A DNA stretch of 64,000 bases from Nocardioides sp. URHA0020 (GTDB lineage Bacteria > Actinomycetota > Actinomycetes > Propionibacteriales > Nocardioidaceae): contig NZ_JIAR01000033.1 of assembly GCF_000620705.1 (NCBI RefSeq), positions 168,706 to 232,705 on the forward strand, given 5' to 3'. The notes under the pieces are model-generated. The model was not told where the DNA came from. It made no database searches and saw only the letters and a list, made by a program, of their open reading frames with translations. The position numbers and the translations under genes are program-made. Positions 41,219 to 50,736 of this stretch are shown one piece after another. Position 1 is the first letter of the stretch. Each line of letters begins with the position of its first letter.

Positions 41219-43405
41219 GTGGACCGGAGCCGACGCTCGCTCGTCGTGCGCGCCCTGTGGGTGACCGAGTTGGTCGTGATCGCGATCCATCTCGGCGGGC
41301 CGTCGGGCACGTCCGCCGACGCGACGTACCTCCTGGGCAACCTGCTCCCGGCCGTGCTGGCCTGGCTCGGCACGCGCTGGGCGCCGACCCGGCGCCGACG
41401 GCTCGTGCCCGCGCTGCTCGCCACCAGCGTCACGCTGGCCGCGGTCGGAGACGTCCTGCTCGTCGCGCACTCCCGGGCCACCGGTGAGTCGGACCGGTCG
41501 GTGGCGGACGTGCCGTACCTCCTCGGCTACCTGTACCTGGTCGGCGCGCTGGTCGTGGTGACCGTGGGACGGCGGGGCGACCGCCGGGTGGCGCCGTACG
41601 CCCTGCTCGACGTGGTCACCGTCGTGGTCGTCAGCGTGCTGGTGGTGTGGACGGGCACCGTCGACCAGCTGTCGGGCGAGGACTCCTCCCAGCAGTTCGG
41701 GCGACTGATGTGGGTGGCCTTCCCCGTGCTCGACGCCGTGCTGTGCGGTCTCGCCCTGAGAGCCCTCGTGCACCGCCGGACCCGCCGGGCCGTCGGTCGG
41801 CCCCTCGCCATCGGCATCTGGTGCTGGCTGGCCGCCGACCTCGCCTACTACGCGCTCGCGATGGAGGGCACCTTCTCGGCCGTCCCCGAGGCCGGCTGGA
41901 TGCTCGGCGGGATGGTGCTCGCCACGGCCACGCTGCGGCCCCCGGTCCCGCCGGTGGCCGCGACACCGCTCGACCTCGAGCACGCCCGGACGGGCGGCCG
42001 ACTGCTCAGCGCGAGCATCCCGCTGCTCGTGCCGACCGTGCTGTGGTCCCTCGGTGCCGACCTGGGGCTCGTCATCAACCCGTGGACGATGCTGCTCGGC
42101 ACCGTGACCCTGGTCGCCCTCACCTTCGTGCGCACCGGCCACCTGCTCCGCTCGGAGAGCGAGGCCCGCACCGAGCTCGCCGCCGCCCGGGACGCCGCCC
42201 TGGAGGGATCGCGCGCGAAGTCGGACTTCCTCGCGACGATGAGCCACGAGATCCGGACGCCGATGAACGGCGTGATCGGTCTGACCGGGCTGCTCCTGGG
42301 CTCGGAACTCCAGGAGCGTCAGCGCACGTACGCCGAGGGCGTCCGGACGGCGGGCGACGCGCTGCTCGCGATCATCAACGACGTGCTCGACTTCTCCAAG
42401 GTCGAGGCCGGGCACCTCGAGCTGGAGAGCATCGACTTCGAGCCGGCGCGGGTGGTCGCCGAGGTCGCGGGGCTCGTGGCCGACCCGGCCGGCGAGAAGG
42501 GCATCGAGCTGCTCACGTCCTGCTCGCCCGCGCTTCCCGCTCGCCTGCTCGGTGACCCGTCGCGGCTGCGGCAGGTGCTGCTCAACCTGGCGGGCAACGC
42601 CGTGAAGTTCACCGAGAGCGGCCAGGTGGTGATCCGCGCCGAACCGGTCGGGACCACGACCCACTGGGACCAGTCGGGTCGGCGTACCGTCGCGGCGGAC
42701 ACCTGGACGGTGCGGTTCGAGGTCTCGGACACCGGGATCGGGATCGACGCCGCCGACCGGAGCCGACTCTTCGACCCCTTCTCGCAGGCGGACTCCTCGA
42801 CCACCCGTCGGTACGGCGGCAGCGGCCTGGGGCTCGCGATCTGCCACCAGCTCGTCGACGCCATGGGCGGCACCCTCGGCGTGGAGAGCGAGCCCGGGAA
42901 CGGGAGCAGGTTCTGGTTCACGGTGCCGCTCGGCGCCGCCGCCGACCGGCCCGCGATCACCGCCTCCGTGGCCGGGGTCCGTCGACCGCAGGCGGTGGTC
43001 GTCCCGACTCCACCGCCGCGCCGGGGCCGGATCCTGGTCGTCGAGGACGGCGACATCAACCAGATCGTCGCCGAGGGCATCATCCGGGCGTGCGGGTACG
43101 ACGTCGACCTGGCCGACGACGGCGCCGCAGGTCTGGCGGCGATGGCCGCCCAGGACTACGACCTGGTCTTCATGGACGTGCAGATGCCCGTCATGGACGG
43201 GTTCTCCGCGACCCGTGAGATCCGGCGGCGCGAGGCCGACGGCAGCCGCACGCCGGTGATCGCGATGACGGCGAGCGCTGTCGACGGCGACCGGGAGCGG
43301 TGCCTGGCCGCCGGCATGGACGACTACGTGTCCAAGCCGATCACCCGGGCGGCCGTGACCGCGGTCCTGGAGCGATGGGTGGCAGGTGCCCGTGTCCGGA
43401 CCTGA
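41219..43405 (+). CDS. Hybrid histidine kinase with polytopic membrane sensor
   Basis: 728 residues. The first 310 carry about ten hydrophobic helices, a membrane input region like that found in actinobacterial signalling proteins. Then come HisKA ([20 protein letters not shown], His within SHE), HATPase_c ([49 protein letters not shown], split motifs N, G1 and G2), and a receiver domain at about 600-728 (VVEDGDINQ, phospho-acceptor in DLVFMDVQMPVMDG, late Lys in DDYVSKPI). No HPt domain or output domain is fused. GTG at 41219 has GGGGGAG upstream. The closest relative in the window is the kinase at 44452, apparently a paralogue. Confidence 0.92.
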   Translation: MDRSRRSLVVRALWVTELVVIAIHLGGPSGTSADATYLLGNLLPAVLAWLGTRWAPTRRRRLVPALLATSVTLAAVGDVLLVAHSRATGESDRSVADVPYLLGYLYLVGALVVVTVGRRGDRRVAPYALLDVVTVVVVSVLVVWTGTVDQLSGEDSSQQFGRLMWVAFPVLDAVLCGLALRALVHRRTRRAVGRPLAIGIWCWLAADLAYYALAMEGTFSAVPEAGWMLGGMVLATATLRPPVPPVAATPLDLEHARTGGRLLSASIPLLVPTVLWSLGADLGLVINPWTMLLGTVTLVALTFVRTGHLLRSESEARTELAAARDAALEGSRAKSDFLATMSHEIRTPMNGVIGLTGLLLGSELQERQRTYAEGVRTAGDALLAIINDVLDFSKVEAGHLELESIDFEPARVVAEVAGLVADPAGEKGIELLTSCSPALPARLLGDPSRLRQVLLNLAGNAVKFTESGQVVIRAEPVGTTTHWDQSGRRTVAADTWTVRFEVSDTGIGIDAADRSRLFDPFSQADSSTTRRYGGSGLGLAICHQLVDAMGGTLGVESEPGNGSRFWFTVPLGAAADRPAITASVAGVRRPQAVVVPTPPPRRGRILVVEDGDINQIVAEGIIRACGYDVDLADDGAAGLAAMAAQDYDLVFMDVQMPVMDGFSATREIRRREADGSRTPVIAMTASAVDGDRERCLAAGMDDYVSKPITRAAVTAVLERWVAGARVRT

Positions 43406-43412
43406 TCGTCGG

Positions 43413-44387
43413 TCAGCAGAGCGCGGCTCGTTGCGACGCGACGATCGCGTCCATGGCCGGACGGGCACTGACGCAGAAGTAGGGGAAGCTCAGGAACCCG
43501 TGCGGCATCACGTGGAAGTCCTCGACCGCGACCTCGTTGCCGGCGTCGACCAGCGCCTGCGCGTAGCGCACCCCCGAGTCGTGCAACGGGTCGAGGCCGG
43601 CGACCACGACGACCGCGGGCGGCAGGCCCGACAGGTCCGGAGCGAGGACCGGCGAGAGCCGGAAGTCGCCGGCGTCGTCGTGCTCGCTGACGTAGAAGTC
43701 GCGGAAGATCTCCATGTCCTCGTTCGACAGCACGATGCCGCGATCGGTGTTGTCGACGTACGACGGGTCGTCCTGCAGCGCCTCGGTCATGTCGGTGACG
43801 GGGTAGATGAGCGCCTGGTGCCCGATCACCGGGCCGGACTCGTCGCGGGCCGCGATCGCGATGACCGCGGCCAGGTTGCCGCCCGCACTGTCGCCCATGA
43901 CGCCGATCCGGGAGGGATCGCCACCGAGGTCGGGGGCGTGGGCGGCGACCCACTCGAGGGCGTCGTAGCAGTCGAGCAGTCCGGCCGGGTAGCGGTGCGT
44001 CGGGGCCAGCCGGTAGTCGACGGAGACGACGACCGCGTCCAGCTCCTTGGCCACGATGCTGCAGCTCCAGTCGCACTGGCGGGCGCTGCCGAGGACGAAG
44101 CCGCCTCCGTGGAAGTTCAGGACCACCGGCCGCGGCGTACGCCTCCAGGCCTGCGGGGTGTAGATGCGCAGCGGCAGCTCCCCGTGCCGGGCGGCGAAGG
44201 ACGTCGTGCGGACGTCGACGCCCTTCTGCAGCCTGCCCAGGAAGAGCGATGCCATGCCCCCGTCCGGGATGACCGCGCTCTGGGCCTTCTCCAGCTGCTC
44301 GTGAGTCATCCTGGCGACCGACATGGCCGGGTTGGACTTCATCAGCCGGTCCAGGGCGCGCACACCGGGCCGCAGCTTCGTCGTCAT
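43413..44387 (-). CDS. Alpha/beta hydrolase of the HSL (hormone-sensitive lipase-like) family
   Basis: 324 residues. The oxyanion motif HGGGF is in LNFHGGGFVLGSARQ, and the catalytic Ser is in GVMGDSAGGNLAAV. The Asp and His candidates are in AGLDPLHDSG and FHVMPHGFLSF. This is the arrangement of bacterial HSL-type esterases that hydrolyse short acyl or acetyl esters. No signal peptide is seen. It lies between two hybrid kinases, convergent with the first and divergent from the second, with only 64 bases to the second start. Confidence 0.92.
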   Translation of the reverse strand: MTTKLRPGVRALDRLMKSNPAMSVARMTHEQLEKAQSAVIPDGGMASLFLGRLQKGVDVRTTSFAARHGELPLRIYTPQAWRRTPRPVVLNFHGGGFVLGSARQCDWSCSIVAKELDAVVVSVDYRLAPTHRYPAGLLDCYDALEWVAAHAPDLGGDPSRIGVMGDSAGGNLAAVIAIAARDESGPVIGHQALIYPVTDMTEALQDDPSYVDNTDRGIVLSNEDMEIFRDFYVSEHDDAGDFRLSPVLAPDLSGLPPAVVVVAGLDPLHDSGVRYAQALVDAGNEVAVEDFHVMPHGFLSFPYFCVSARPAMDAIVASQRAALC

Positions 44388-44451
44388 GCCGCTGATTCTA
44401 GGAGCCAGGACCCGCGCTCGCGGCTACGCTTCGCGCTGAAGGGAGGGACGG

Positions 44452-46977
44452 ATGACGAGTCCTCGTAGGACAGCTGTCCTGACCCTCTGGTGCCTCGCCG
44501 CGGCGCTGATCGTCCTGCACCTGGTGTGGCCGACCGGCCCCGTCGGGGACGCGACGTACCTGCTCGCGGTGTGGATCGCGCCGGTGCTGGCGTGGCTCGG
44601 CACCGCCACGGCACCGCGCGGCCGACGTGCCGTCCCCGCCCTGATCGCGGCCGGCCTCACCAGCTCGGCGCTGGGCGACCTCATCTGGCTGGCGTACTCC
44701 TGGAGCGGTCGGCAGCCCGACGTCTCCCTGGCCGACGTCCCCTACTTCCTGAGCTATCTCGGTCTGGGCGGCGCGGTCCTGCTCGTCACCACCGTGCGAC
44801 GCGGGCGGACCACGAGCATCGACCCGGACGCGCTGATCGACGCGCTCACCGTCGTCGTGCTGAGCCTGCTGCTCTTCTGGACCTTCACCATCCACGACAT
44901 CGTCGCCGACGAGTCGATGTCGGCGTTGACGCGGATCGTGCTCGCGATGTATCCCGTCTTCGACGCGGTGCTGCTGGCGCTCGTGCTGCGGGCGCTGACC
45001 GTGCGACGCGCCCGGGAGGCCCTCGGGCTCGGCTTCGCGGCCGGTGTGTCCTGCTGGCTGGTGTCCGACCTGGGCTACCTGGTCCTGAGCGTCCAGCACA
45101 CCGTGTCGGCCCTGCTGGACGTGGGCTGGATGCTGGGTGCGGTCCTGATGGCGTCCTCGACGCTGCGACCGCAGGCACCGCCGGAGGCGGAGACTGCGGC
45201 CGAGCTCCAGGAGCGCCCGGCGCTCGGCAAGCTGTCCATCGCCATCGGCCCGCTGCTGGTCCCGCCGCTGCTGCTCTTCGTCGACGCCGTCCAGGGCAAG
45301 GACCACGACCCGTCCGGCGTGCTGGTCGGCATGCTCGCCCTCATCCTGATCGCGTTCGTCCGCACGGCGCGGCTGCTGCGGTCGGAGAGCGACGCCCGTG
45401 CCGAGCTCGCCAGCGCGCGGGACGCCGCACTGGAGGGCTCGCGGGCGAAGTCGGAGTTCCTGGCGACGATGAGCCACGAGATCCGGACCCCCATGAACGG
45501 CGTGATCGGTCTGACCGGCCTGCTGCTGAGGACGCCGCTGGACGACCAGCAACGGCGGTACGCCGAGGGCGTGCAGACCGCCGGCGACGCGCTGCTCACG
45601 ATCCTCAACGACATCCTCGACTTCTCGAAGATCGACGCCGGCCACCTCGAGCTCGAGTCCATCGACTTCGACCCGGTCGGCGTCATCGAGGACGTGGCGG
45701 AGATCCTCGCCGACCCGGCCCAGCAGAAGGGGCTGGAGCTGCTGGCCTACTCCTCCCCCGAGCTCCCGGTCGGCCTCCGCGGCGACCCGTCCCGGCTCCG
45801 GCAGGTGCTGCTCAACCTGACCAGCAACGCGGTCAAGTTCACCGAGCGCGGCGAGGTCATCGTCCACGCCCACCTGGACCATCTCACCGAGGACGGCGCC
45901 GCCGTCCGGTTCGAGGTCTCCGACACCGGCATCGGCATCGATCCCGCGGACTCCGAGCGGCTCTTCGAGCCCTTCTCGCAGGCCGACTCCTCGACGACGC
46001 GCCGCTTCGGCGGGACCGGGCTCGGGCTCGCGATCTCTCGTCGCCTCGTCACGGCGATGGGGGGCACGCTCGAGGTGACCAGCGAGCCCGGCCGTGGCAG
46101 CACGTTCTCCTTCACGGTCCCCTTCGCCCTGGCGACCAAGTCCGCGGCCACGCGCGCCACCGACCGCGACGGACTCACCGCCCTGCGGGTCCTCGTCGTC
46201 GACGACAACCGCACCAACCAGGTGATCCTGCACGACCAGCTCACGGCGTGGGGCCTGACCGTGGACCTGGCCGACGGCGCCGCGGAGGCGCTGGAGGCAC
46301 TGGCCCGGGCAGCAGCCGACGGTACGCCGTACCGCCTGGCCGTCCTCGACCTCTGCATGCCCGGCCTCGACGGCCTCGACCTGGCCCGGAGCATCACCGC
46401 CACGCCCCAGCACGCCGGCGTCGCCCTGGTGCTGCTGACCTCGGGACGCGACGTCGGGCAGGCCGAGGCGGCCGAGGCCGGCTTCGTCGCCCGGATGACG
46501 AAGCCCGTGCAGCTCTCGCGCCTGCGCTCCACCCTCGCCGAGGCCGTCGCCTCGACCTCCCCGTCGGCACCCGTCGCCGCAGCCCCGCCGCCCGCGGCCC
46601 TGTCGCGCGGCCGCGTGCTCGTGGTCGAGGACGGCGAGATCAACCAGCTCGTCGCCACCGGGATCCTGGAGAGCCTCGGCTACCAGGTGGACGTCGCCGA
46701 CGACGGCGCGGCCGGGCTGGCGGCGATGGACGCCACGGCGTACGACGCCGTGCTGATGGACGTGCAGATGCCGGGCATGGACGGTCTCGAGGCGACGGTC
46801 CGGATCCGCCGCCGCGAGGGCGACCAGCGGCACACTCCCGTGATCGCGATGACCGCGAGTGCCGTCGAGGGCGACCGTGAGCGGTGCCTGGCCGCCGGGA
46901 TGGACGACTACCTGTCGAAGCCGATCTCTCCGGCGGCGGTCGCCGCCACCCTCCAGCGCTGGGTGCCGGCGCCCTGA
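44452..46977 (+). CDS. Hybrid histidine kinase with two receiver domains
   Basis: 841 residues, built like the kinase at 41219: about ten membrane helices (1-310), HisKA ([19 protein letters not shown]), HATPase ([39 protein letters not shown]), then two receivers. REC1 (about 580-700) has VVDDNRTNQ and [16 protein letters not shown]2 (about 715-840) has [22 protein letters not shown] and [11 protein letters not shown]2 aligns closely with the single receiver of the paralogue, so the extra receiver was gained or lost once. GGGAGGG before the ATG at 44452 gives a strong start. No HPt protein is encoded nearby. Confidence 0.92.
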   Translation: MTSPRRTAVLTLWCLAAALIVLHLVWPTGPVGDATYLLAVWIAPVLAWLGTATAPRGRRAVPALIAAGLTSSALGDLIWLAYSWSGRQPDVSLADVPYFLSYLGLGGAVLLVTTVRRGRTTSIDPDALIDALTVVVLSLLLFWTFTIHDIVADESMSALTRIVLAMYPVFDAVLLALVLRALTVRRAREALGLGFAAGVSCWLVSDLGYLVLSVQHTVSALLDVGWMLGAVLMASSTLRPQAPPEAETAAELQERPALGKLSIAIGPLLVPPLLLFVDAVQGKDHDPSGVLVGMLALILIAFVRTARLLRSESDARAELASARDAALEGSRAKSEFLATMSHEIRTPMNGVIGLTGLLLRTPLDDQQRRYAEGVQTAGDALLTILNDILDFSKIDAGHLELESIDFDPVGVIEDVAEILADPAQQKGLELLAYSSPELPVGLRGDPSRLRQVLLNLTSNAVKFTERGEVIVHAHLDHLTEDGAAVRFEVSDTGIGIDPADSERLFEPFSQADSSTTRRFGGTGLGLAISRRLVTAMGGTLEVTSEPGRGSTFSFTVPFALATKSAATRATDRDGLTALRVLVVDDNRTNQVILHDQLTAWGLTVDLADGAAEALEALARAAADGTPYRLAVLDLCMPGLDGLDLARSITATPQHAGVALVLLTSGRDVGQAEAAEAGFVARMTKPVQLSRLRSTLAEAVASTSPSAPVAAAPPPAALSRGRVLVVEDGEINQLVATGILESLGYQVDVADDGAAGLAAMDATAYDAVLMDVQMPGMDGLEATVRIRRREGDQRHTPVIAMTASAVEGDRERCLAAGMDDYLSKPISPAAVAATLQRWVPAP

Positions 46978-47026
46978 CCGGACGCTAGGCTCGACGGCGG
47001 GGACCCAGCGTCCAAGGGAGGGCATC

Positions 47027-47977
47027 ATGACCACACCGGAGAACCTGCTCGAGGAGCTCGAGCCCGTCGTCGCGGAGAACCTCGACCGGCACCTCGCGAT
47101 CGCCCAGGAGTGGCACCCCCACGACTACATCCCGTGGAGCCAGGGACGCGACTTCGCGTTCCTCGGCGGCGAGGACTACTCCGCCGAGCAGTCGCAGCTC
47201 TCGGAGACGGCCAAGGCCGCGATGTTCACCAACCTGCTCACCGAGGACAACCTGCCGTCGTACCACCGCGAGATCGCGACCCGCTTCGGTCGTGACGGGG
47301 CGTGGGGCACGTGGGTCGGCCGGTGGACGGCGGAGGAGGGTCGGCACGGCGTCGCGCTGCGCGACTACCTCGTCGTGACCCGCGGGGTCGACCCGGTCGA
47401 GCTCGAGCGGGCCCGGATGGACTACATGACCTCGGGCTACGACTCCGGCGACAAGACGGCGCTCGAAGCGGTGACGTACGTGTCGTTCCAGGAGCTCGCG
47501 ACCCGGGTCTCGCACCGCAACACCGGCAAGGTGACCGGCGACCCGATCGCCGACAAGCTGCTCGCCCGGATCTCCAAGGACGAGAACCTGCACATGGTCT
47601 TCTACCGCAACATCGTGGCGGCGGCGCTGGAGATCGCGCCCGACGCCACGATGCGCGCGATCGCCGACGAGGTGATCGGCTTCGAGATGCCGGGCGCCAC
47701 GATGGCCGGCTTCCGACGCAACTCCATGATCATCGCGAAGGCCGGGATCTACGACCTGCGCCTGCACCACGACGACGTGATCATGCCGGTGCTGCGGCAC
47801 TGGAACGTGCTGGACCGGACCGACTTCGGCCCGGAGGGCGAGCAGGCCCGCGTCGAGCTGGCCGCGTTCCTGGAGGCGCTCGACGCCCAGGCGACCAAGT
47901 TCGTCGACCGGCGCGCCGAGAACCGGGCGCGGGTCGCCGCGCGCGACGACGGGGTCAGCCCCGACATCGCGTCCTGA
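47027..47977 (+). CDS. Acyl-ACP desaturase (ferritin-like di-iron)
   Basis: 316 residues of the fatty-acid desaturase 2 family (DesA-like), soluble di-iron enzymes that put a double bond in acyl-ACP. The two iron-binding signatures are TAEEGRHGVALRDYL and SKDENLHMVFYRN, each an E-x2-H type motif, with a first Glu in LLTEDNLPSYH. WHPHDYIPWSQGRDF near the N-terminus is the usual family opening. GGGAGGG upstream fixes the ATG at 47027. It follows the second hybrid kinase by 49 bases but probably has its own promoter; a membrane-fluidity role is inferred from the family. Confidence 0.93.
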   Translation: MTTPENLLEELEPVVAENLDRHLAIAQEWHPHDYIPWSQGRDFAFLGGEDYSAEQSQLSETAKAAMFTNLLTEDNLPSYHREIATRFGRDGAWGTWVGRWTAEEGRHGVALRDYLVVTRGVDPVELERARMDYMTSGYDSGDKTALEAVTYVSFQELATRVSHRNTGKVTGDPIADKLLARISKDENLHMVFYRNIVAAALEIAPDATMRAIADEVIGFEMPGATMAGFRRNSMIIAKAGIYDLRLHHDDVIMPVLRHWNVLDRTDFGPEGEQARVELAAFLEALDAQATKFVDRRAENRARVAARDDGVSPDIAS

Positions 47978-47980
47978 GCG

Positions 47981-48832
47981 TCAGGGCCGGATCGGACCCC
48001 CGCCGGCCGGTACGGCGTCGAGCACCTCGACCGCGTCACCGACCCGCACCGTCACCCCGGCCGTGTCCGGCACCAGGTTGATCCCGAACCACGTCTTGCC
48101 GTCCCAGCGGCGCACCCGCGCGAGGGACGCGATCGGTTCCTTGCCGCGGACCGCGGTCTCCGGGTCGATCGTGGTCAGCACGCAGCGGGCGCAGCCCTTG
48201 ACCGCGCGGAAGGTGGCCTCACCGATCCGGATGCGGCGCCAGTCGTCCTCGGCCCACGCCGGCGCACCCGCGACCACGACGTTGGGCCGGAAGCGGGTCA
48301 TCGGCAGCGGCTCCGCGGGGTCCGTCGCGCGCTCGAGCACGACGTCGTTGAGCGCGGCCAGCGACTCCTCGGTCGCCAGCAGCAGCGGGTAGCCGTCGGC
48401 GAAGGACACCCGGTCGTCCGGCTCGCTGAAGTCCGGACTGGTGGGGCGCCGGGTCGGGTCGTCGAGGTGCACGAGGCGCGCCGTACGCCCCATCGCCTTG
48501 CTGAACCACGCGTCGGCCTCCGCGCCGGCGGCGGCTGCCGTCAGATGCGACTCCCAGAGCTCGACCGGCGTCTGGGCGGCCGGGTCCGGGACGGGCACGA
48601 CGAGCTCCGGGAGGTCGGGCGCGTTGACCACCAGGCCGTACGGCGTGATCGCCGGGTCGACCAGGACCAGCCGGTTGACCTCGCGCGCCGTGATCACCGC
48701 CCCGCTCGCGTCGACCAGCATCCAGCGCCGGTCGCCGGAGAGCCCCCACGGCTCGACCAGCAGCTCCGGCACGGACTCACCCCGGCAGGACTTGACGGGG
48801 TAGCGGTGGATCGAGGTGAGGCTGAGGGACAC
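47981..48832 (-). CDS. MOSC-domain protein
   Basis: 283 residues: an N-terminal MOSC_N beta-barrel (SLTSIHRYPVKSCRGESVPELLVEPWGLSGDRRWMLVD over several strands) and a C-terminal MOSC domain. The conserved Cys is in KGCARCVLTTIDPETA, the presumed sulfur or molybdenum-cofactor ligand. The family, including YcbX and the mARC enzymes, handles molybdenum cofactor and reduces N-hydroxylated compounds. GTG at 48832 is the start because a TATTCT box lies six bases upstream. It is divergent from an F420-type enzyme with only 18 bases between start codons. Confidence 0.9.
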   Translation of the reverse strand: MSLSLTSIHRYPVKSCRGESVPELLVEPWGLSGDRRWMLVDASGAVITAREVNRLVLVDPAITPYGLVVNAPDLPELVVPVPDPAAQTPVELWESHLTAAAAGAEADAWFSKAMGRTARLVHLDDPTRRPTSPDFSEPDDRVSFADGYPLLLATEESLAALNDVVLERATDPAEPLPMTRFRPNVVVAGAPAWAEDDWRRIRIGEATFRAVKGCARCVLTTIDPETAVRGKEPIASLARVRRWDGKTWFGINLVPDTAGVTVRVGDAVEVLDAVPAGGGPIRP

Positions 48833-48850
48833 GTGGTCAGAATAGGTGTC
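48833..48850. promoter_or_regulatory. 18-base bidirectional leaderless promoter
   Basis: The whole gap between two divergent start codons is 18 bases. On the minus strand TATTCT (48844-48839) is six bases before GTG at 48832. On the plus strand CAGAAT (48838-48843) is seven bases before ATG at 48851. The two -10 boxes are nearly the same base pairs read on opposite strands, so the genes cannot both be initiated on one DNA molecule at once. Confidence 0.65.
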
Positions 48851-49618
48851 ATGAGCCCGATCACCGGAGTCGTCTTCCGCCCCCAGTCGCCGCCGGAGGA
48901 GCTCCGGTCGGTCGTGGAGCACGCCGAGGCGGCCGGCGTCGCGGAGCTCTGGCTGTGGGAGGACTGCTTCCTCGAGGGTGGGCTGACGACCGCCGCCCTC
49001 GCGCTCGCCTGGTCGACCCACCTGCGGGTCGGGATCGGCCTGCTGCCGGTGCCGCTGCGCAACCCGGCGCTGGTGGCCATGGAGGTCGCGACCCTGGCGC
49101 GGCTCTTCCCCGGCCGCCTCACGGTCGTGCTCGGGCACGGCGTCCAGGACTGGATGGCGCAGGTCGGGGCGGCTGTCGAGTCACCGGTCACGCTGCTGCG
49201 CGAGCACACCGTGGCCGTCCGCTCGCTGCTCGCCGGCGACACGGTCACGACGACCGGTCGCTACGTCCGTCTCGACGGCGTGGCCCTGGACTGGCCGCCC
49301 ACGGTCGTGCCGAGGCTCCTGGTCGGTGCCCGCGGCCCGCGGTCGGTCGCCCTGGCCGGCGAGGTCTCCGACGGCGTGCTGCTGGACTCGGTCGTGGACC
49401 CCGACGTCGTACGGCGCGCGCGGGAGCTGGTCGGTCCGGACCGGCAGGTCTGCGTCTACACCGAGGTCACCGACACCGCCCGGGTGTCGGACTGGGTGGC
49501 CGAGCTCGGTGCGGCCGGGGCCGACACGGTGGTCCTCCAGGCCGGCGCGGACTCCCCCGATCCGAGGCCCCTGATCGACGCCCTGCGCTCGGACCGGACT
49601 GTCGGTGGGTCGGCCTAG
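48851..49618 (+). CDS. LLM-class flavin-dependent oxidoreductase
   Basis: 255 residues of the luciferase-like superfamily, shorter than the F420 enzyme at 10897. The strands VAELWLWEDCFLEGGLTTAALALAW and LRVGIGLLPVPLRNPALVAMEVATL are typical, and LTVVLGHGVQDWMAQVG is the cofactor loop. The C-terminal part has LLVGARGPRSVALAGEVSDGVLLD. F420 is the likely cofactor in an actinobacterium, but FMN cannot be excluded. Its stop codon TAG forms the beginning of the -10 box of the next gene. Confidence 0.87.
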   Translation: MSPITGVVFRPQSPPEELRSVVEHAEAAGVAELWLWEDCFLEGGLTTAALALAWSTHLRVGIGLLPVPLRNPALVAMEVATLARLFPGRLTVVLGHGVQDWMAQVGAAVESPVTLLREHTVAVRSLLAGDTVTTTGRYVRLDGVALDWPPTVVPRLLVGARGPRSVALAGEVSDGVLLDSVVDPDVVRRARELVGPDRQVCVYTEVTDTARVSDWVAELGAAGADTVVLQAGADSPDPRPLIDALRSDRTVGGSA

Positions 49619-49627
49619 GGTTGGTCC
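49616..49627 (+). promoter_or_regulatory. Leaderless promoter overlapping the upstream stop codon
   Basis: TAGGGT at 49616-49621 is six bases before the ATG at 49628. Its first three bases are also the TAG stop of the LLM-type gene. Confidence 0.6.
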
Positions 49628-50185
49628 ATGGCTGACAAGAAGAAGGCACTGGTCGTCGTCGACCTCCAGCGCGGCGTGCTCGCCGACGACGGGACCTGGG
49701 ACCCCGACGGGGTCGTCTCCCGGGTCGCCGGCCTGGTCGACCAGGCTCGCGGGGCCGACGTCCCGGTGGTGTGGGTCCAGCACAACAGCGACGAACTGGT
49801 GGCCGGCACCCCGGTCTGGGAGCTCGCGGACGGACTCGAGCCCGCGGGCGGGGAGACCGTCGTGCAGAAGCGCTACGGCGACTCCTTCGAGGACACCGAG
49901 CTCGGCGAGGTCCTCACCGGCCTCGGCGCCGAGCACCTCGTCGTCGCCGGGGCGCAGACCGACGCCTGCATCCGCTCGACGATCCACGGCGCCCTCGTCC
50001 GGGGGTACGACGTCACGCTGGTCTCCGACTGCCACACGACGGGCGAGGTCCCGGCGGAGTACACCGGCGGGGAGCTGATCTCGGCGCTCACCAAGATCAA
50101 CTTCACCAACATGTACGCCGGCTGGGACATGAGCTACCCGGGTCGGTCGGGCAGCACGCAGACCTCGGCCGAGATCGCCTTCTGA
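49628..50185 (+). CDS. Isochorismatase-family cysteine hydrolase
   Basis: 185 residues of the isochorismatase-like fold. The catalytic Asp is in ALVVVDLQRGVL, the Lys in VVQKRYGDSFEDTEL, and the Cys in GAQTDACIRSTIHGALVRGYDVTLVSD, completing the Asp-Lys-Cys triad. Members hydrolyse nicotinamide, N-carbamoylsarcosine, isochorismate or ureides; the substrate is not evident here. It starts from its own leaderless promoter. Confidence 0.9.
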   Translation: MADKKKALVVVDLQRGVLADDGTWDPDGVVSRVAGLVDQARGADVPVVWVQHNSDELVAGTPVWELADGLEPAGGETVVQKRYGDSFEDTELGEVLTGLGAEHLVVAGAQTDACIRSTIHGALVRGYDVTLVSDCHTTGEVPAEYTGGELISALTKINFTNMYAGWDMSYPGRSGSTQTSAEIAF

Positions 50186-50229
50186 TCGAGCACCCGACTT
50201 GATCGCTGCCGACTGGGTACCGCTCGACC

Positions 50230-50376
50230 ATGAAGATCTTCCGACTCGCAGCAACCATCGGCATCGCCAAGAAGGTGTACGACGAGGCCCGCAAGCCCGA
50301 GAACCAGCGCCGGATCAAGCAGGGCGTCGACAGCGTGCGCGCCCGGCGCGCGAAGAGTGCCGCCCGCCGGGGCTAA
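50230..50376 (+). CDS. Short basic protein, 48 residues
   Basis: A tiny gene starting MKIFRLAATIGIAKKVYDEARK and ending in a strongly basic tail (Arg/Ala/Lys-rich). One amphipathic or weakly hydrophobic N-terminal helix is followed by a charged helix. TACCGC six bases before the ATG may be its -10 box. Small basic proteins like this recur in actinobacterial genomes, but I do not know a function. Codon use (G/C in third positions) is that of a real gene here. Confidence 0.55.
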   Translation: MKIFRLAATIGIAKKVYDEARKPENQRRIKQGVDSVRARRAKSAARRG

Positions 50377-50407
50377 GACCGGGCGCCGCCCTGCCGATCA
50401 GTAGGGC

Positions 50408-50614
50408 ATGACTGCTTCCGTCGACACCGAGACCTGGGTCGCCGGCTGGCTCGACGACTTCCGTCTGTGCCTGCACGGCGCCCACGGAGCCGCTTGGCGT
50501 GCCCGCGCCGAGCAGGAGCTCCGGATGACCAACAGCGCCCTGGCCAGCGACCGCCAGCGGGCGGCCTCCTGGCGGCGTACCCGCGAAGAGGTCACCGGCG
50601 ACTCCGCCGCCTGA
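50408..50614 (+). CDS. Small hypothetical protein, 68 residues
   Basis: The frame starts MTASVDTETWVAGWLDDFR and continues as a helical, Trp- and Arg-rich sequence without membrane segments or recognisable domain. It has no convincing ribosome binding site and no clear leaderless box, so the call rests on codon use and position between two genes on the same strand. It could be a small DNA- or protein-binding factor. The 122 bases before the SIR2 gene hold nothing I can assign. Confidence 0.4.
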   Translation: MTASVDTETWVAGWLDDFRLCLHGAHGAAWRARAEQELRMTNSALASDRQRAASWRRTREEVTGDSAA

Positions 50615-50736
50615 GTCCACCCCCGCCCGACGGCCCGGAGGGTGTCGTCGCCCGCCGCGGACGTGTGTCCGCGGCCGTCCGGGGGTACCCCGCGCTGCCG
50701 CCGTACCGCGCGGCAGGACCAGCCCGGAGCCCTCAG

